From Aquella oligotrophica (lineage in GTDB: Bacteria > Pseudomonadota > Gammaproteobacteria > Burkholderiales > UBA11063), in contig NZ_CP024847.1 in the NCBI RefSeq assembly GCF_002892535.1, positions 1,860,001 through 1,924,000 of the forward strand: a DNA stretch of 64,000 nucleotides, written 5' to 3'. Below the pieces are notes generated by a model, which worked only from the letters and a program-made list of their open reading frames with translations, was not told the origin of the DNA and ran no database searches. Made by a program: the position numbers and the translations under genes. Below are positions 36,356-45,580 of this stretch, piece after piece; position 1 is the first letter of the stretch, and each line of letters starts with the position of its first letter.

Positions 36356-36610
36356 ACTTATTTCCTTTTATTATTGAATAATATTGTATTTAAAATTATA
36401 AAGACCGCTATTTTACCACATGCAGTTATACCACGGCTATCACATAGCATCCAACTTGGAAAATGCTAAAAACCTAAAACTAAATCTATATGCTGCTTAT
36501 AAAGATTATATGGTTAATGTATCAATAGCGTTAGCTATATTAACAAGAAAGGAGTAAAACCTCCCTCAAGAAATGTCTGATAATTAAGAGATGATTATGA
36601 GAAATTGAAA
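36356..36610. other. efp upstream region
   Basis: This stretch carries the efp promoter (minus strand). A good ribosome-binding site AAAAGGAAAT lies just before the ATG at 36355. Beyond that I see only AT-rich sequence and a weak GGAG/CTCC dyad near 36551-36564. No gene. Confidence 0.4.
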
Positions 36611-36643
36611 AAAATTAGGCAACAGCGATTGTTGCCTAATTTT
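36611..36643 (-). terminator. Rho-independent terminator after the DUF1566 lipoprotein gene
   Basis: AAAATTAGGCAACA, a 5-base loop and TGTTGCCTAATTTT form a perfect 14-bp stem 9 bases after the stop at 36653, followed on the minus strand by a run of T. The arms are symmetric enough to act in both directions. Confidence 0.9.
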
Positions 36644-36652
36644 AAGGAAAAT

Positions 36653-38752
36653 TTATTGTTGAACACAGATTAAATGTGTCTGATATTGAACCCCATAGGT
36701 AAGTTTATAATCCTGATCAACAAAGGTTTTGCTTGCCATAACCCAACGACTAACCTGACTACTTGAGTTAGCAAAGAAGGTTGCAAAATCAAAAGCCATA
36801 CCCACATTTTTATTTACCAGCATTTTATAGGTGCTATCAGCAAAGTATCCATTATCACCGACACCTGCAGTACTAACTGAAGCCGGGAATGTCCAATCCA
36901 TTGCGGTGTTATTCGTGTATCTATCCCATAGACCAGCAACATTTTTAGGCGTCCAGATGCCATCAAGATTTGCATATGACCAAGCTGATACCTTACCATT
37001 TGCATCACCTTTAACGCCATTTATTCCAAGCCAAAACATTTTATCCTGACGATAACCAAATTGATCAAGAATTAAGCCTGCTGGGTAAGAATCAGCAAAT
37101 ACACCATTTTCATTACTACTTAATGAACCATCATTACCAACCGTTGTATATTTGGTATTAACGGTAACTGGCCAATCGCTAGAACCATCTACACCGCACA
37201 CACCATTGCTATTGCATGGATAGCGATTGCTAGATAATAATAAAGCCTTAAATTTAGCTTTCTTATTAATTAGGCTACCTGTAGCAGTTGCTTCCTGATT
37301 ACAAATCGCATCGGCACCAGATGTCCCAGCAAATTTGGTATAGCCTTTTTCGGTAATGAAAACAACTTTATCAGATAATGCTGGTTTAGCTTTAGCCGCA
37401 GGCTTTATTACGGCACCACCTGAAACTGGCATAGCCCCAAGATAATCAGTAATCTTGTTAGTTCCCACTTGAGTATTATTAGCACCAGTTTCCAGATATG
37501 CCAGATTAATAACCCATGGATTAACGGTAGAATTTGCGGTTTGTCCATTCAGATTAGTTGTTGAGGTTGAATAAAAACTAGCTGGATCACGATATTCCGA
37601 TACCGCAAAGCCCAGTGAATTAAGCCATCCAGTATTGTTATTGACATTATAGTTAGCTAAAGTACGTAACTCACGAATGCTTGGCATTCTCCAGTTATTT
37701 TTACCACATACTTTTTCAGTATTCATATTTTTAACACCGGTTAACATAGCATTTTCCCAACTCACGCCATATAAAAGTGGTGCCGGAGTTTTTAATGTTG
37801 CATAAGTATCTAGTACGAATTTGGATCTGGCAGTAGCATCAGCTAGCCAGATTAAGCCAGTTAATTTATCCTGAATACACATTCCGCTACCATCGGGATC
37901 AACAAAGCGTGTTGAAGGAATCACCTTACCTTTACGTAAATCACCATCTGAACCTTTAGGTGAGGTATAATCTCCACCACATATTGCCGGGTTAAGCGGT
38001 TTCAGAATCCTAGTTTGCCCGGTTTGCGGTACTTGATATGGAGCATTAGCATCCGCAGTACGTACAGGCATAGTTGCTTGGATATAAGCTGCATCGTGTG
38101 CTGAATATGGTTTACCAGTAATAATTTTAGCTACCTTAGATATAACACCGTTTTCAAGACTAATACCAAATGCTGAATCTTGTGGACAAGTATACATTAA
38201 GTTATCCGAAGTTGAAGAGTAGTATTTTTTTTCACGTTCAATATTTTGAAAGCCTTGCTCTTCAAGCCAGTCGGCATTACTTTTAACCCCATAATTAACT
38301 AGAGTTTCTAGCTCATTGACATTTGGCATGCGCCAGTCAGTATGACCACACAGGCTATAGTTAGCCGCGTTTTTATCAGTATTCATTCCATCGATGGCAA
38401 CTAGACTGTCACCCCATGAATCGCGCGCCATTAAGCTACCATTTTTCGGCCACATAAAGCCGGTCGTTTTATCAATAATACAATCAGCTTCTGCGCCAGT
38501 TCCACTTACGAAGCGCTGACCATCAATTTCCCCGCCGGGCTGTAATTCACCATCATCACGTGGTGCATAGACTGCTTTTTGCCCGGTAGCCATTACTTTA
38601 ATACTACCTTTGCTATTTACTACAACTGCTTTGCTACTCGTATCATTACTTGCACCATTTAGACTTGGTGTAGAACCAGACGTTCCACTATTACACGCGG
38701 CTAAACCACTGACAGATAAAATTAGAGTTAGCTTTTTTAATTGAATTCGCAT
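36653..38752 (-). CDS. Lipoprotein with two DUF1566 (Lcl-type) domains and a DUF1554 domain
   Basis: A 699-residue surface or periplasmic lipoprotein. Signal peptide with lipobox LAAC (Cys20), then a Ser/Asn-rich linker. DUF1566 domain 1 spans about 60-240 (TGFMWPKNG, HTDWRMPNVNELETLVNYG) and domain 2 about 255-440 (TGLIWLADA, NNWRMPSIRELRTLANYN). A DUF1554-like C-type-lectin-related region covers about 455-699 (FAGTSGADAICNQEA, FWLGINGVKGDANGKVSAWSYA). DUF1566 occurs in Legionella Lcl adhesin and other bacterial surface proteins. Role here inferred: adhesion or glycan binding. Paired cysteines suggest disulfides. It ends in a strong terminator. Confidence 0.8.
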   Translation of the reverse strand: MRIQLKKLTLILSVSGLAACNSGTSGSTPSLNGASNDTSSKAVVVNSKGSIKVMATGQKAVYAPRDDGELQPGGEIDGQRFVSGTGAEADCIIDKTTGFMWPKNGSLMARDSWGDSLVAIDGMNTDKNAANYSLCGHTDWRMPNVNELETLVNYGVKSNADWLEEQGFQNIEREKKYYSSTSDNLMYTCPQDSAFGISLENGVISKVAKIITGKPYSAHDAAYIQATMPVRTADANAPYQVPQTGQTRILKPLNPAICGGDYTSPKGSDGDLRKGKVIPSTRFVDPDGSGMCIQDKLTGLIWLADATARSKFVLDTYATLKTPAPLLYGVSWENAMLTGVKNMNTEKVCGKNNWRMPSIRELRTLANYNVNNNTGWLNSLGFAVSEYRDPASFYSTSTTNLNGQTANSTVNPWVINLAYLETGANNTQVGTNKITDYLGAMPVSGGAVIKPAAKAKPALSDKVVFITEKGYTKFAGTSGADAICNQEATATGSLINKKAKFKALLLSSNRYPCNSNGVCGVDGSSDWPVTVNTKYTTVGNDGSLSSNENGVFADSYPAGLILDQFGYRQDKMFWLGINGVKGDANGKVSAWSYANLDGIWTPKNVAGLWDRYTNNTAMDWTFPASVSTAGVGDNGYFADSTYKMLVNKNVGMAFDFATFFANSSSQVSRWVMASKTFVDQDYKLTYGVQYQTHLICVQQ

Positions 38753-39166
38753 TTAGATCTCCTTAGTTTTATTAATGCATATTATGCAATAGATGAGTAT
38801 TCTCATTAATTTTTTGCTATTTACGACCTATTACATAGTCTACTGTTTTATAGAATTAAATAGTTAAAAAATAATTGAAATTTCGATTGCGTTGCGGATT
38901 ATACTTTGCCGAAGAGTCATTTGAAAATAGAAAAAAATCGATAACATTTATCTAAAAAACAAATATATTAAGAAAACATCATGAGCTTATGCGTTAGAGA
39001 CTATGATTCAATGATCAATAGTATTATTAATAATAGACAACAAGGAGAGTGGAATAACTATGAGAGCAGTAATAATATTGTGGGGCAAAGTTTTAATAAA
39101 TTTTTCGACTATTGCCCCACTAGTGTTAGATAAAGTCCATTGAATTCTTGATTGTTCAAAAAATAT
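38753..39166. other. Intergenic region with GTGGGGCAA hairpin
   Basis: The 414-base region between the ankyrin and DUF1566 genes holds GTGGGGCAA (39080-39088) and TTGCCCCAC (39112-39120), a 9-bp perfect stem around 23 bases, about 47 bases after the ankyrin gene stop. No T-run follows, so it is a poor terminator. Nearer the DUF1566 start, ATGAG-TATT-CTCAT near 38794-38807 is a small dyad that also resembles a Fur half-site. A 27-codon ORF overlaps the hairpin (see 39060). Confidence 0.45.
39060..39143 (+). CDS. Candidate 27-residue hydrophobic peptide
   Basis: ATG at 39060 preceded by AAGGAG, 12 bases away, opens MRAVIILWGKVLINFSTIAP and ends at a TGA at 39141. The peptide has one possible short membrane segment. 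It overlaps the GTGGGGCAA hairpin. It may be a chance ORF; only the ribosome-binding-site-like sequence and hydrophobic content support it. Confidence 0.2.
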   Translation: MRAVIILWGKVLINFSTIAPLVLDKVH

Positions 39167-40639
39167 TTATACAGACTGACTTAATAATGTAACTATTTCA
39201 GCATGCCCATTTTTCTTTGCACTATCAAGAGCTGTCTCACCTTTATCATTTTTATAGTTGCTATCAGCATTTGCAGCCAAAAGTAATTTTACGAGCGGAG
39301 TAAAACCAGCTGAAGCAGCAATTCTTAAAGGAGTCCAACCACTGACACTTACACAATTAACTTCTGCACCATTTTCAAGAAGGTACTCAACTATTCGTGC
39401 CTTATTTTGCCTAACAGCAACCATTAAAGGAGTCCAGCCATAATTATCCTTGCTATTTATATCGATCCCACTATTAAGTAGATTCTTAACTGTTCCAAGA
39501 CTATTTATATCAATGGCTTCAAACAATGTATCAATAGCATTAACACTTTCATCCAAAATAGCTTTATCTTTGGTAGTATCAGAAACAGGAGACTCTATGG
39601 CTATGGTAGCCGCTTTCTCTTCTAGGGTACTAAAATCAGATTTATCATTAGTCACATCATCAGAAAAGCCACTATCATTTATTTCTGGGAAATTAACCGT
39701 AATATCATTGTCTTTATTAAGGTATTCTTTGTCCGTATTCCCTATGGTTTTAAGGTATTCGGAAATTTCATCGTGCCCTTCTATTTTTGCTATTTGTAAG
39801 GCTGTTTCACCATATTTATTTGGTAAGGAAATGCTCGCGCCATGATTAATTAGATAATTAATAACATTAATATCATGACCGCGTTTTACCGCTTTCATTA
39901 ATGCAGTTTCACCATACTTATCCTGAGCATCAATTTTAGCCCCCATTTCAATCAAATAACGCATAACCTCAAGCTGCGCATTGGTTGCTGCCTCCATTAA
40001 TGCAGTAGCCCCACCATTAGTTTGGTATTCAATTTGCGCGCCATTTTCAACAAGGTATTGAACAGCTTCGATTCGCCCATACCATGCTGCAAACATCAAT
40101 GCGGTATAACCATATTTATTGGCTAGGTCAATTTCTGCACCATTTGCAATCAAGACTTGCAGGCAATCTGGCTGCTTATTTTTAACAGAGAGCATTAAAG
40201 GGCTTCTATTATCAGAGTTTATAGCGTTAACTGTAGCCCCAAGTCCGATCATTTTGGTTAATTTATTCGCATCATTTTCTTTTATCGCAGCAAATAGCTC
40301 TTTAGTTAATTTTTCTGGAGTTGGTGCAGGTTTTATCTTATCAACCTTCTTGGGAGCTGTTCCATATTGGGCAATGACTTCAAGAACTCGCTTATGCCCA
40401 AAGAGTTCTGCAAGTTGTTTAGAACTAAATACTTTAGAATTATGTTCTTCTAATGTAGCTCCAGCTTGTAACAAAATTTCTACAGCACTTGCATGACCAA
40501 ACGTTGATGCCTGCATTAATGCAGTAAGCTGATTATCATTGGCTTCATTGACATCTATATCTACATCATTAATTAGTTCAACTAAATCAATTAACCTATT
40601 TTCCCCAGCAGCCTTAATTAACTTGTCAATTTTCTTCAT
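39167..40639 (-). CDS. Ankyrin-repeat protein
   Basis: A 490-residue protein built of about nine to ten ankyrin repeats with no signal peptide or membrane helix. One repeat is near residues 36-66 (QLTALMQASTFGHASAVEIL), five form a block at about 143-305 (for example YGYTALMFAAWYGRIEAVQYL), and three or four lie at about 390-490 (YGWTPLMVAVRQNKARIVEYL). An acidic, Ser/Asp-rich linker of about 80 residues separates the two blocks. Ankyrin proteins mediate protein binding; whether this is cytosolic or a secreted effector cannot be told. The gene is monocistronic. Confidence 0.88.
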   Translation of the reverse strand: MKKIDKLIKAAGENRLIDLVELINDVDIDVNEANDNQLTALMQASTFGHASAVEILLQAGATLEEHNSKVFSSKQLAELFGHKRVLEVIAQYGTAPKKVDKIKPAPTPEKLTKELFAAIKENDANKLTKMIGLGATVNAINSDNRSPLMLSVKNKQPDCLQVLIANGAEIDLANKYGYTALMFAAWYGRIEAVQYLVENGAQIEYQTNGGATALMEAATNAQLEVMRYLIEMGAKIDAQDKYGETALMKAVKRGHDINVINYLINHGASISLPNKYGETALQIAKIEGHDEISEYLKTIGNTDKEYLNKDNDITVNFPEINDSGFSDDVTNDKSDFSTLEEKAATIAIESPVSDTTKDKAILDESVNAIDTLFEAIDINSLGTVKNLLNSGIDINSKDNYGWTPLMVAVRQNKARIVEYLLENGAEVNCVSVSGWTPLRIAASAGFTPLVKLLLAANADSNYKNDKGETALDSAKKNGHAEIVTLLSQSV

Positions 40640-40720
40640 GTTTATCCCACTAAATGTTTATTTGATAAATTATAACTGATTTATTTAATCAAGATTAAAG
40701 TTTTCTCTCAACTAGAATAA

Positions 40721-40750
40721 AAAAATCTGCTTAAAGTTAAGCAGATTTTT
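40721..40750 (-). terminator. Rho-independent terminator after the OmpA-like gene
   Basis: AAAAATCTGCTTAA, AG loop, TTAAGCAGATTTTT is a perfect 14-bp stem 19 bases after the stop at 40769, followed on the minus strand by T residues (seven in all). Confidence 0.9.
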
Positions 40751-40768
40751 ACTATACAAAGAAAACGG

Positions 40769-41278
40769 TTAGAACATTGTATCAGCATCAATTACAGGTA
40801 CTTTATTAACCTTATAGCCAAAAGGAGGTTTTGTCTGGTACAAAATATCAACCCGCTGATCTTTAAGAAGTACTTCTTTATCCGGATGATGATATTGAAG
40901 CTCATCTTTTCCATTAGAAATAACTGAAATTTGATTAGCGTTAACACCCAATCTCATTAATACAACTTTTACATTTTCAGCACGCTCTAATCCAAGCTTT
41001 TTATTGTATCCTTCTTTACCTGGCTCGGAACTATTTCCGGCTAAAAGTATCACCGCATTGCGATATAATCTCAAATAACTAGCATTTACTTTTAATAATT
41101 TAACATAGTCAGTAGAAATATCTGCACTATTTTCAGCAAAAAAAACACTGTTTGTCATCAAATTTTTACCAACTGGCTGATATTTACCTGTATTTACCTC
41201 ACTAGCAGGTACAAAATTATTATTGGCACAAGAAACCATCATTCCAGCACCAGCAATTAAAAGTAATAATTTTCGCAT
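40769..41278 (-). CDS. OmpA-family lipoprotein (Pal-like)
   Basis: A 169-residue lipoprotein: signal peptide with lipobox-like MVSC (Cys17), then an OmpA C-terminal-like peptidoglycan-binding domain. The family pattern is visible as VFFAENSADISTDYVKLL, AVILLAGNSSEPGKEGYNKKLGLERAENVKVVLMRLGV and the terminal DQRVDILYQT. Asp and Arg of the diaminopimelate-binding site fall in the GLERAENV block. Likely tethers outer membrane to cell wall. It has a poor SAN-type start compared with true Pal and is not next to tolB, so it is not clearly pal. Confidence 0.78.
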   Translation of the reverse strand: MRKLLLLIAGAGMMVSCANNNFVPASEVNTGKYQPVGKNLMTNSVFFAENSADISTDYVKLLKVNASYLRLYRNAVILLAGNSSEPGKEGYNKKLGLERAENVKVVLMRLGVNANQISVISNGKDELQYHHPDKEVLLKDQRVDILYQTKPPFGYKVNKVPVIDADTMF

Positions 41279-41422
41279 AGACCTCTCCTTTATAAATTCA
41301 AAGTTTATTTTACTATAAAAACACTAATTATATTGTAGTTAATTGAAAAAGTCCGCCAATAAACTCCAAATATCTGAGGCAATGATGTTAAAATTGTAGG
41401 AATTTTGCATTTTTTAAAAATC

Positions 41423-42535
41423 ATGATGAAAAACCAAATTATAATTCAGGATATAGTAAACCAGATTGATGCACCACTTGAACAAGCAAAGAGCATCAAT
41501 GCTAATAATGATATAGAGGCCATCAAAACCTGGCTGCTAGAATTTAAAAATAGCCCCAATACATTTACCTCCTACCGACAAACCGCGGAAAGATTTATCA
41601 TGTGGCTAATGCAATCAGGACTAAATCTCAAGCAAGTTGCACGCGAAACGATACAGGAATATCAAGATTTTTTACAAATGCCAATCCCCACAGATTTCTG
41701 GTGTGGTCCAGCAAAACCAAGAACTAGTAATGAGTGGAAACCTTTTGTCAAAGGACTTTCCGCTTCAAGCATAAAACTGAACCTACAAATTTTAGGTAGT
41801 TTATATCAGTATCTTATTGATGCAGGTTATCTTAACCGCAATCCATTTCGCTTAATTAGAAGTAAAATTAAAACTAATCAAGCGGTAGAGCGATTTTTAA
41901 CCCACCGTGAATGGCAGTATTTACAAGAATATATAGAACAAATGCCAAGAACTACGCCTAAAGAAATTTTTGAACATGAGCGCACACGTTGGATATTTAA
42001 TCTACTTTATTTAACTGGATGCAGAAGAAGTGAAGTAATAAACGCAACTATGGCTGATTTTATTAATAAACGCAATCAATGGTGGCTAAAAGTAATTGGC
42101 AAAGGAAATAAATATGGTGAAATTCCGGTTACAAATGAATTATTATCGGCATTGATTCGCTATCGTAAGGCAATGAAGCTAAGTGACTACCCATCTCCAC
42201 TAGAAACTACGCTACCGTTAATTTTTAGTAAATATGGTAACCAGAAGCCAATTTCAGATTCTATGCTATATAAGATTATAAAAGCAATCTGCAATGAGCT
42301 AGCAGCTATTCTTCAGCTCACTGATCCAGCAAGTAGTTATGTAATTGCAAGAGTATCAACACACTGGCTACGACATACATCAGCGACACATCAAGTTGAT
42401 GCAGGAATTGATATCCGTGTCGTAAAGGAAAATTTACGCCACAGTATGCTTGAAACTACTATGAAGTATCAACATACGGAGGCTGATTCCCGTTATGATG
42501 AAACCATCAGCAAATTTGGGAACAAGTCAAAGTAA
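41423..42535 (+). CDS. Tyrosine-type site-specific recombinase/integrase
   Basis: A 370-residue recombinase. An N-terminal SAM-like core-binding domain (about 25-145, with NTFTSYRQTAERFIMWLMQ) precedes the catalytic domain with Arg I in LTGCRRSEV, Lys near VIGKGNKYGEIPV, the HxxR box in STHWLRHTSATHQ, a His in LRHSMLETTMKYQHTE and the nucleophile Tyr in the same block. All catalytic residues are intact. It stands alone: no excisionase, phage genes or obvious attachment site are seen. It may be a chromosomal integrase remnant of an element or a domesticated recombinase. The upstream TTG extension is not used. Confidence 0.88.
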   Translation: MMKNQIIIQDIVNQIDAPLEQAKSINANNDIEAIKTWLLEFKNSPNTFTSYRQTAERFIMWLMQSGLNLKQVARETIQEYQDFLQMPIPTDFWCGPAKPRTSNEWKPFVKGLSASSIKLNLQILGSLYQYLIDAGYLNRNPFRLIRSKIKTNQAVERFLTHREWQYLQEYIEQMPRTTPKEIFEHERTRWIFNLLYLTGCRRSEVINATMADFINKRNQWWLKVIGKGNKYGEIPVTNELLSALIRYRKAMKLSDYPSPLETTLPLIFSKYGNQKPISDSMLYKIIKAICNELAAILQLTDPASSYVIARVSTHWLRHTSATHQVDAGIDIRVVKENLRHSMLETTMKYQHTEADSRYDETISKFGNKSK

Positions 42536-42606
42536 ATAGAATAAATTTTTGATAAACAACCTTACTACATAATAGCACATAAAAAAACTGATTGAGTTTC
42601 AGATTA

Positions 42607-43512
42607 TTAAAAATTATCACATTCCAATTTAAAGCAGCTTTCAATAAATCTAGCAAAAATTTGAACTTTAAGACTATCTTCATTAGGATGACGAATCTGA
42701 TAATATCTGGTTGCTGCAAAGCTATACTCTGGTAACACATGTAGTAATTTACCTGAGTTAAGCTCATCCTGTACCAGAAAAAGAAATCCTCCACCAATAA
42801 TCTCATTCGAATAAACAATATCTTTAGTTACTATACTATTGTTACTTGCAATCGTATCAGGTAAGGTTACAATAGTCGTAGCCCCTGACTTTAGATTAGT
42901 CACGGGAATTTGCTGTAATATCGAAAAATCACTCGCAGCAGTCATAACCTTATGCTGTATCAAACCCTCAAGGTCTTTGGGAGCACCATATTTAGCTACA
43001 TATTGAGGAGTACAAAATAGGATGAAATGCGACTCAAAAAGAAACTTTACTTTAAGATTTTGTTGCTCGGGAATTTGTGACATTATTGCATAATCAATCC
43101 CATGTTTGATTAATTCTTGCATTTTATTTTCAAAAAACAAATGTAGTTTAATCTCGGGATATTTTGCCATAAACTCCATCAATCGTGGCATGATGTAGGA
43201 TTGAGAAAATGCAGGCGGAAGAACAACCCTTAATGCGCCACTAGGTATTTCTTTAATCTCAAGGGTATCATCTACCAGCTTTTTAATTGATTGCTCGCTA
43301 TGCTTTAGTTTATCATAAAGTTTGCGACCAAAATCAGTCAACTCTATCGATTTGGTATTCCGGCGTAAAAGCGTTACTCCTAGGTCGCCCTCTAGTTTTT
43401 TAATCCGGTTACTGATTGTTGACTGACCTATCCCCAGATTTCTGGCGGTATGCAAAAAATTGCCAATTTCTGCTACTTTGATAAAAAGAAACAAATCATC
43501 ATATGACCACAT
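42607..43512 (-). CDS. LysR-family transcriptional regulator
   Basis: A 301-residue regulator with an N-terminal winged HTH (DDLFLFIKVAEIGNFLHTAR, LGIGQSTISNRIKKLEGDLG, LLRRNTKSIELTDFGRKLY) and a C-terminal effector-binding domain (about 90-300). Targets unknown; the nearest gene is a convergent recombinase, and the upstream chitinase is transcribed in the same direction. The ATG at 43512 is used since GGGGT lies ten bases before it; a GTG four codons earlier is less likely. A Fur-like box lies about 45 bases upstream. Confidence 0.88.
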   Translation of the reverse strand: MWSYDDLFLFIKVAEIGNFLHTARNLGIGQSTISNRIKKLEGDLGVTLLRRNTKSIELTDFGRKLYDKLKHSEQSIKKLVDDTLEIKEIPSGALRVVLPPAFSQSYIMPRLMEFMAKYPEIKLHLFFENKMQELIKHGIDYAIMSQIPEQQNLKVKFLFESHFILFCTPQYVAKYGAPKDLEGLIQHKVMTAASDFSILQQIPVTNLKSGATTIVTLPDTIASNNSIVTKDIVYSNEIIGGGFLFLVQDELNSGKLLHVLPEYSFAATRYYQIRHPNEDSLKVQIFARFIESCFKLECDNF

Positions 43513-43556
43513 ATTCTTTTCCACCCCTGATTGAATTACATCAGATTATATCTGAA

Positions 43557-43575
43557 AATCATTCTCATCATAGCA
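43557..43575 (-). promoter_or_regulatory. Fur-like box upstream of the LysR gene
   Basis: On the minus strand the sequence contains ATGAGAATGATT, the same 12-mer as the box before feoA, about 45 bases upstream of the LysR start. It may place this regulator under iron control. Only the half-site is well matched. Confidence 0.4.
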
Positions 43576-43593
43576 GAAAATATCTAGATAAAA

Positions 43594-43633
43594 AAACCGC
43601 CTACTTAGAGAGGGAGTCTAGAGCAGGCGGTTT
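43594..43633 (-). terminator. Rho-independent terminator after the GH19 gene
   Basis: AAACCGCCT and AGGCGGTTT pair around a loop that can extend with CTTAGA/TCTAGAG, and on the minus strand the stem is followed by a run of seven T. It lies about 32 bases after the stop at 43665. Confidence 0.88.
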
Positions 43634-43664
43634 CGAGGGAAAAACAGATTAAAGTTTAGGGAAA

Positions 43665-45392
43665 TTATTCTTCATCAGATGGATAGGTATAACATTGATT
43701 TTCTCCTGGTTTTGATGATGGATGAATTACAACTGTTACATTTTCAGTTAAATCAAATGGATAGCAAGTGTATGTATGGACTATATCAGAGCCTTGTTCC
43801 CATGTTGGCGAATAACTAATCACTACACTACGATTGTTATATTTTACTAATTTATCAACATCCCATGGCGTTACATCTGGAAAAATAGCGCTAGCATTTT
43901 CTTTAACATATGCCAGATCAAAACCTTCATCTCTACCACGCAAATCACGAATATGCAATTTATCAATTCCCATTTGCATACTATCATTTATAACAGTTAT
44001 CTTGTAACCATCATAGTCCGTCTTCGCCGGAGTTGGTGGTGGTGTTGGTTTATCTTCAGGACTTGGAGTTGGTGCAGCATTACACATAATATCGCGATAA
44101 CCTGAACCGCCAAATATAGGATTACCCGAATCCCATTTCACTAGTTTACAACTGCTATCAAAATAATAATAACGCTGTGATGCAGCATAGATTGAAGCAT
44201 CAGCATAATCTACATTGTCACAATTTGTAGCAGTTTCTTCTGCTGCTGTTAAGCTAAAACCACTAGTAAATAATCTACCGCTTTCAGAAAAATAGCGGAA
44301 AGCCCTAATTCTAGTTTGGGTATTTTCATGGTTTTGTCCTTTACATTCTGGACCACCATTTACCAAAGCAACAGTAAATGGAAATCCCATTTTGGCATAA
44401 GTAGCAGCATTACCCTGTGCATATTTTTTAAAGCTACCATCCATAACTTCAGCTATCGATGGGCGACCATTTTTAGGTTGGATGGCATAAACAATTGAGC
44501 TTAAATAAGGAAGAATATTATCTCCTTGAACTAAGTCTGGGTTTTCAAGCAAAAGTAGATTACCATATATCATCAAAGATAAATTAGCATAATTACTTGG
44601 GTAGCTTAGCTGTTTAGCGCCTCGTCCATAGTAGTAATTATTTTGAATCTGTGCATAATGTGCACCATTTGTCGCAAATGGACCTGTAGCATCAAAATAA
44701 CGCTCGACTGCACCTCGTGCTTCAGGGGTTGCATTAGCTTCTGCAACACTCGCAAACGTACGAGCAATTTTATCATTTATATTGGTTAAGCCAATCGAAC
44801 TCATATCGGCAGTTTCCTGAACTGCATGCGCGAAAGTTGTTGCCAGCATCCGTTTACAAATATTATCAGGATTAGCCATCTCAGCTGTTTTGTCACCGGG
44901 ATAATCACTAAAATCACCACAATAAGCAGGCACAACGGCAGCCGCACGAAGAAAATTAGTATATGAGTAAGTTTGCGCCGGATAAAACCCATTAACTTTA
45001 TTCTGACTAATAAGGAGTGGAAAAGTTCGCTCAAAATTGTCTTTTGGCATTAAACGTTCAATCCGTTTAACATTATCTGGATTATTATTTGAGCCAGGAT
45101 ATACATTATCGATATTGATTTTCGCCGCTTTTACATAATAGCCAACCTCTTTAAGGCGTTGCTTATCAGCTGTAGTCAAGGTGCTAATCTGATCTTGCCA
45201 ATCTTTCTGCCAGTCTTGCGGATTTAAGTCAGTAACATCAATCGTTGTATCAATAGCATTTTTAGATGACAATTTCTCCAAGGCATTTGATTCTGTAGTT
45301 ACGCCAGTCGATTGGGTTGAATTACCAGTATTATTGCAGGCACTAAGAGCAATACCACCAAGTAGAGATAAAGTAATTAATTTTAGTTTCAT
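43665..45392 (-). CDS. GH19 chitinase-like lipoprotein
   Basis: A 575-residue lipoprotein with lipobox LSAC (Cys19). The glycoside hydrolase family 19 (class I chitinase) core lies at about residues 110-400: the first catalytic acid in TTFAHAVQETADMSS (Glu193) and the family hallmark YYGRGAKQLSYPSNYANL near 255. A Pro-rich linker (PTPSPEDKPTPPPTP) at about 425-442 leads to a C-terminal domain of about 130 residues with TDYDGYKITVINDSMQMGI, possibly carbohydrate-binding. Function inferred: chitin or peptidoglycan-type glycan hydrolysis at the cell surface. Confidence 0.85.
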   Translation of the reverse strand: MKLKLITLSLLGGIALSACNNTGNSTQSTGVTTESNALEKLSSKNAIDTTIDVTDLNPQDWQKDWQDQISTLTTADKQRLKEVGYYVKAAKINIDNVYPGSNNNPDNVKRIERLMPKDNFERTFPLLISQNKVNGFYPAQTYSYTNFLRAAAVVPAYCGDFSDYPGDKTAEMANPDNICKRMLATTFAHAVQETADMSSIGLTNINDKIARTFASVAEANATPEARGAVERYFDATGPFATNGAHYAQIQNNYYYGRGAKQLSYPSNYANLSLMIYGNLLLLENPDLVQGDNILPYLSSIVYAIQPKNGRPSIAEVMDGSFKKYAQGNAATYAKMGFPFTVALVNGGPECKGQNHENTQTRIRAFRYFSESGRLFTSGFSLTAAEETATNCDNVDYADASIYAASQRYYYFDSSCKLVKWDSGNPIFGGSGYRDIMCNAAPTPSPEDKPTPPPTPAKTDYDGYKITVINDSMQMGIDKLHIRDLRGRDEGFDLAYVKENASAIFPDVTPWDVDKLVKYNNRSVVISYSPTWEQGSDIVHTYTCYPFDLTENVTVVIHPSSKPGENQCYTYPSDEE

Positions 45393-45580
45393 TATGACCC
45401 CTCTATAATATCACGATGAAACTATTAACAAAATAACTCAAGAACCTTAAAATATTTTGTCAATATTTCATCAAACTGGCGACATTATAAGAGGAAGGCA
45501 GCCATCTAGTAAATAGCGATTTTATGATAACTAGTTATTCGATTTTAGATAACTGAATTAGATAAAAGTAAAAGCAGAAA

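Noticed and set aside
43594-43633. Possible recombinase attachment site near the integrase.
   Set aside because: The symmetry is explained by a terminator with a T-run after the GH19 gene.
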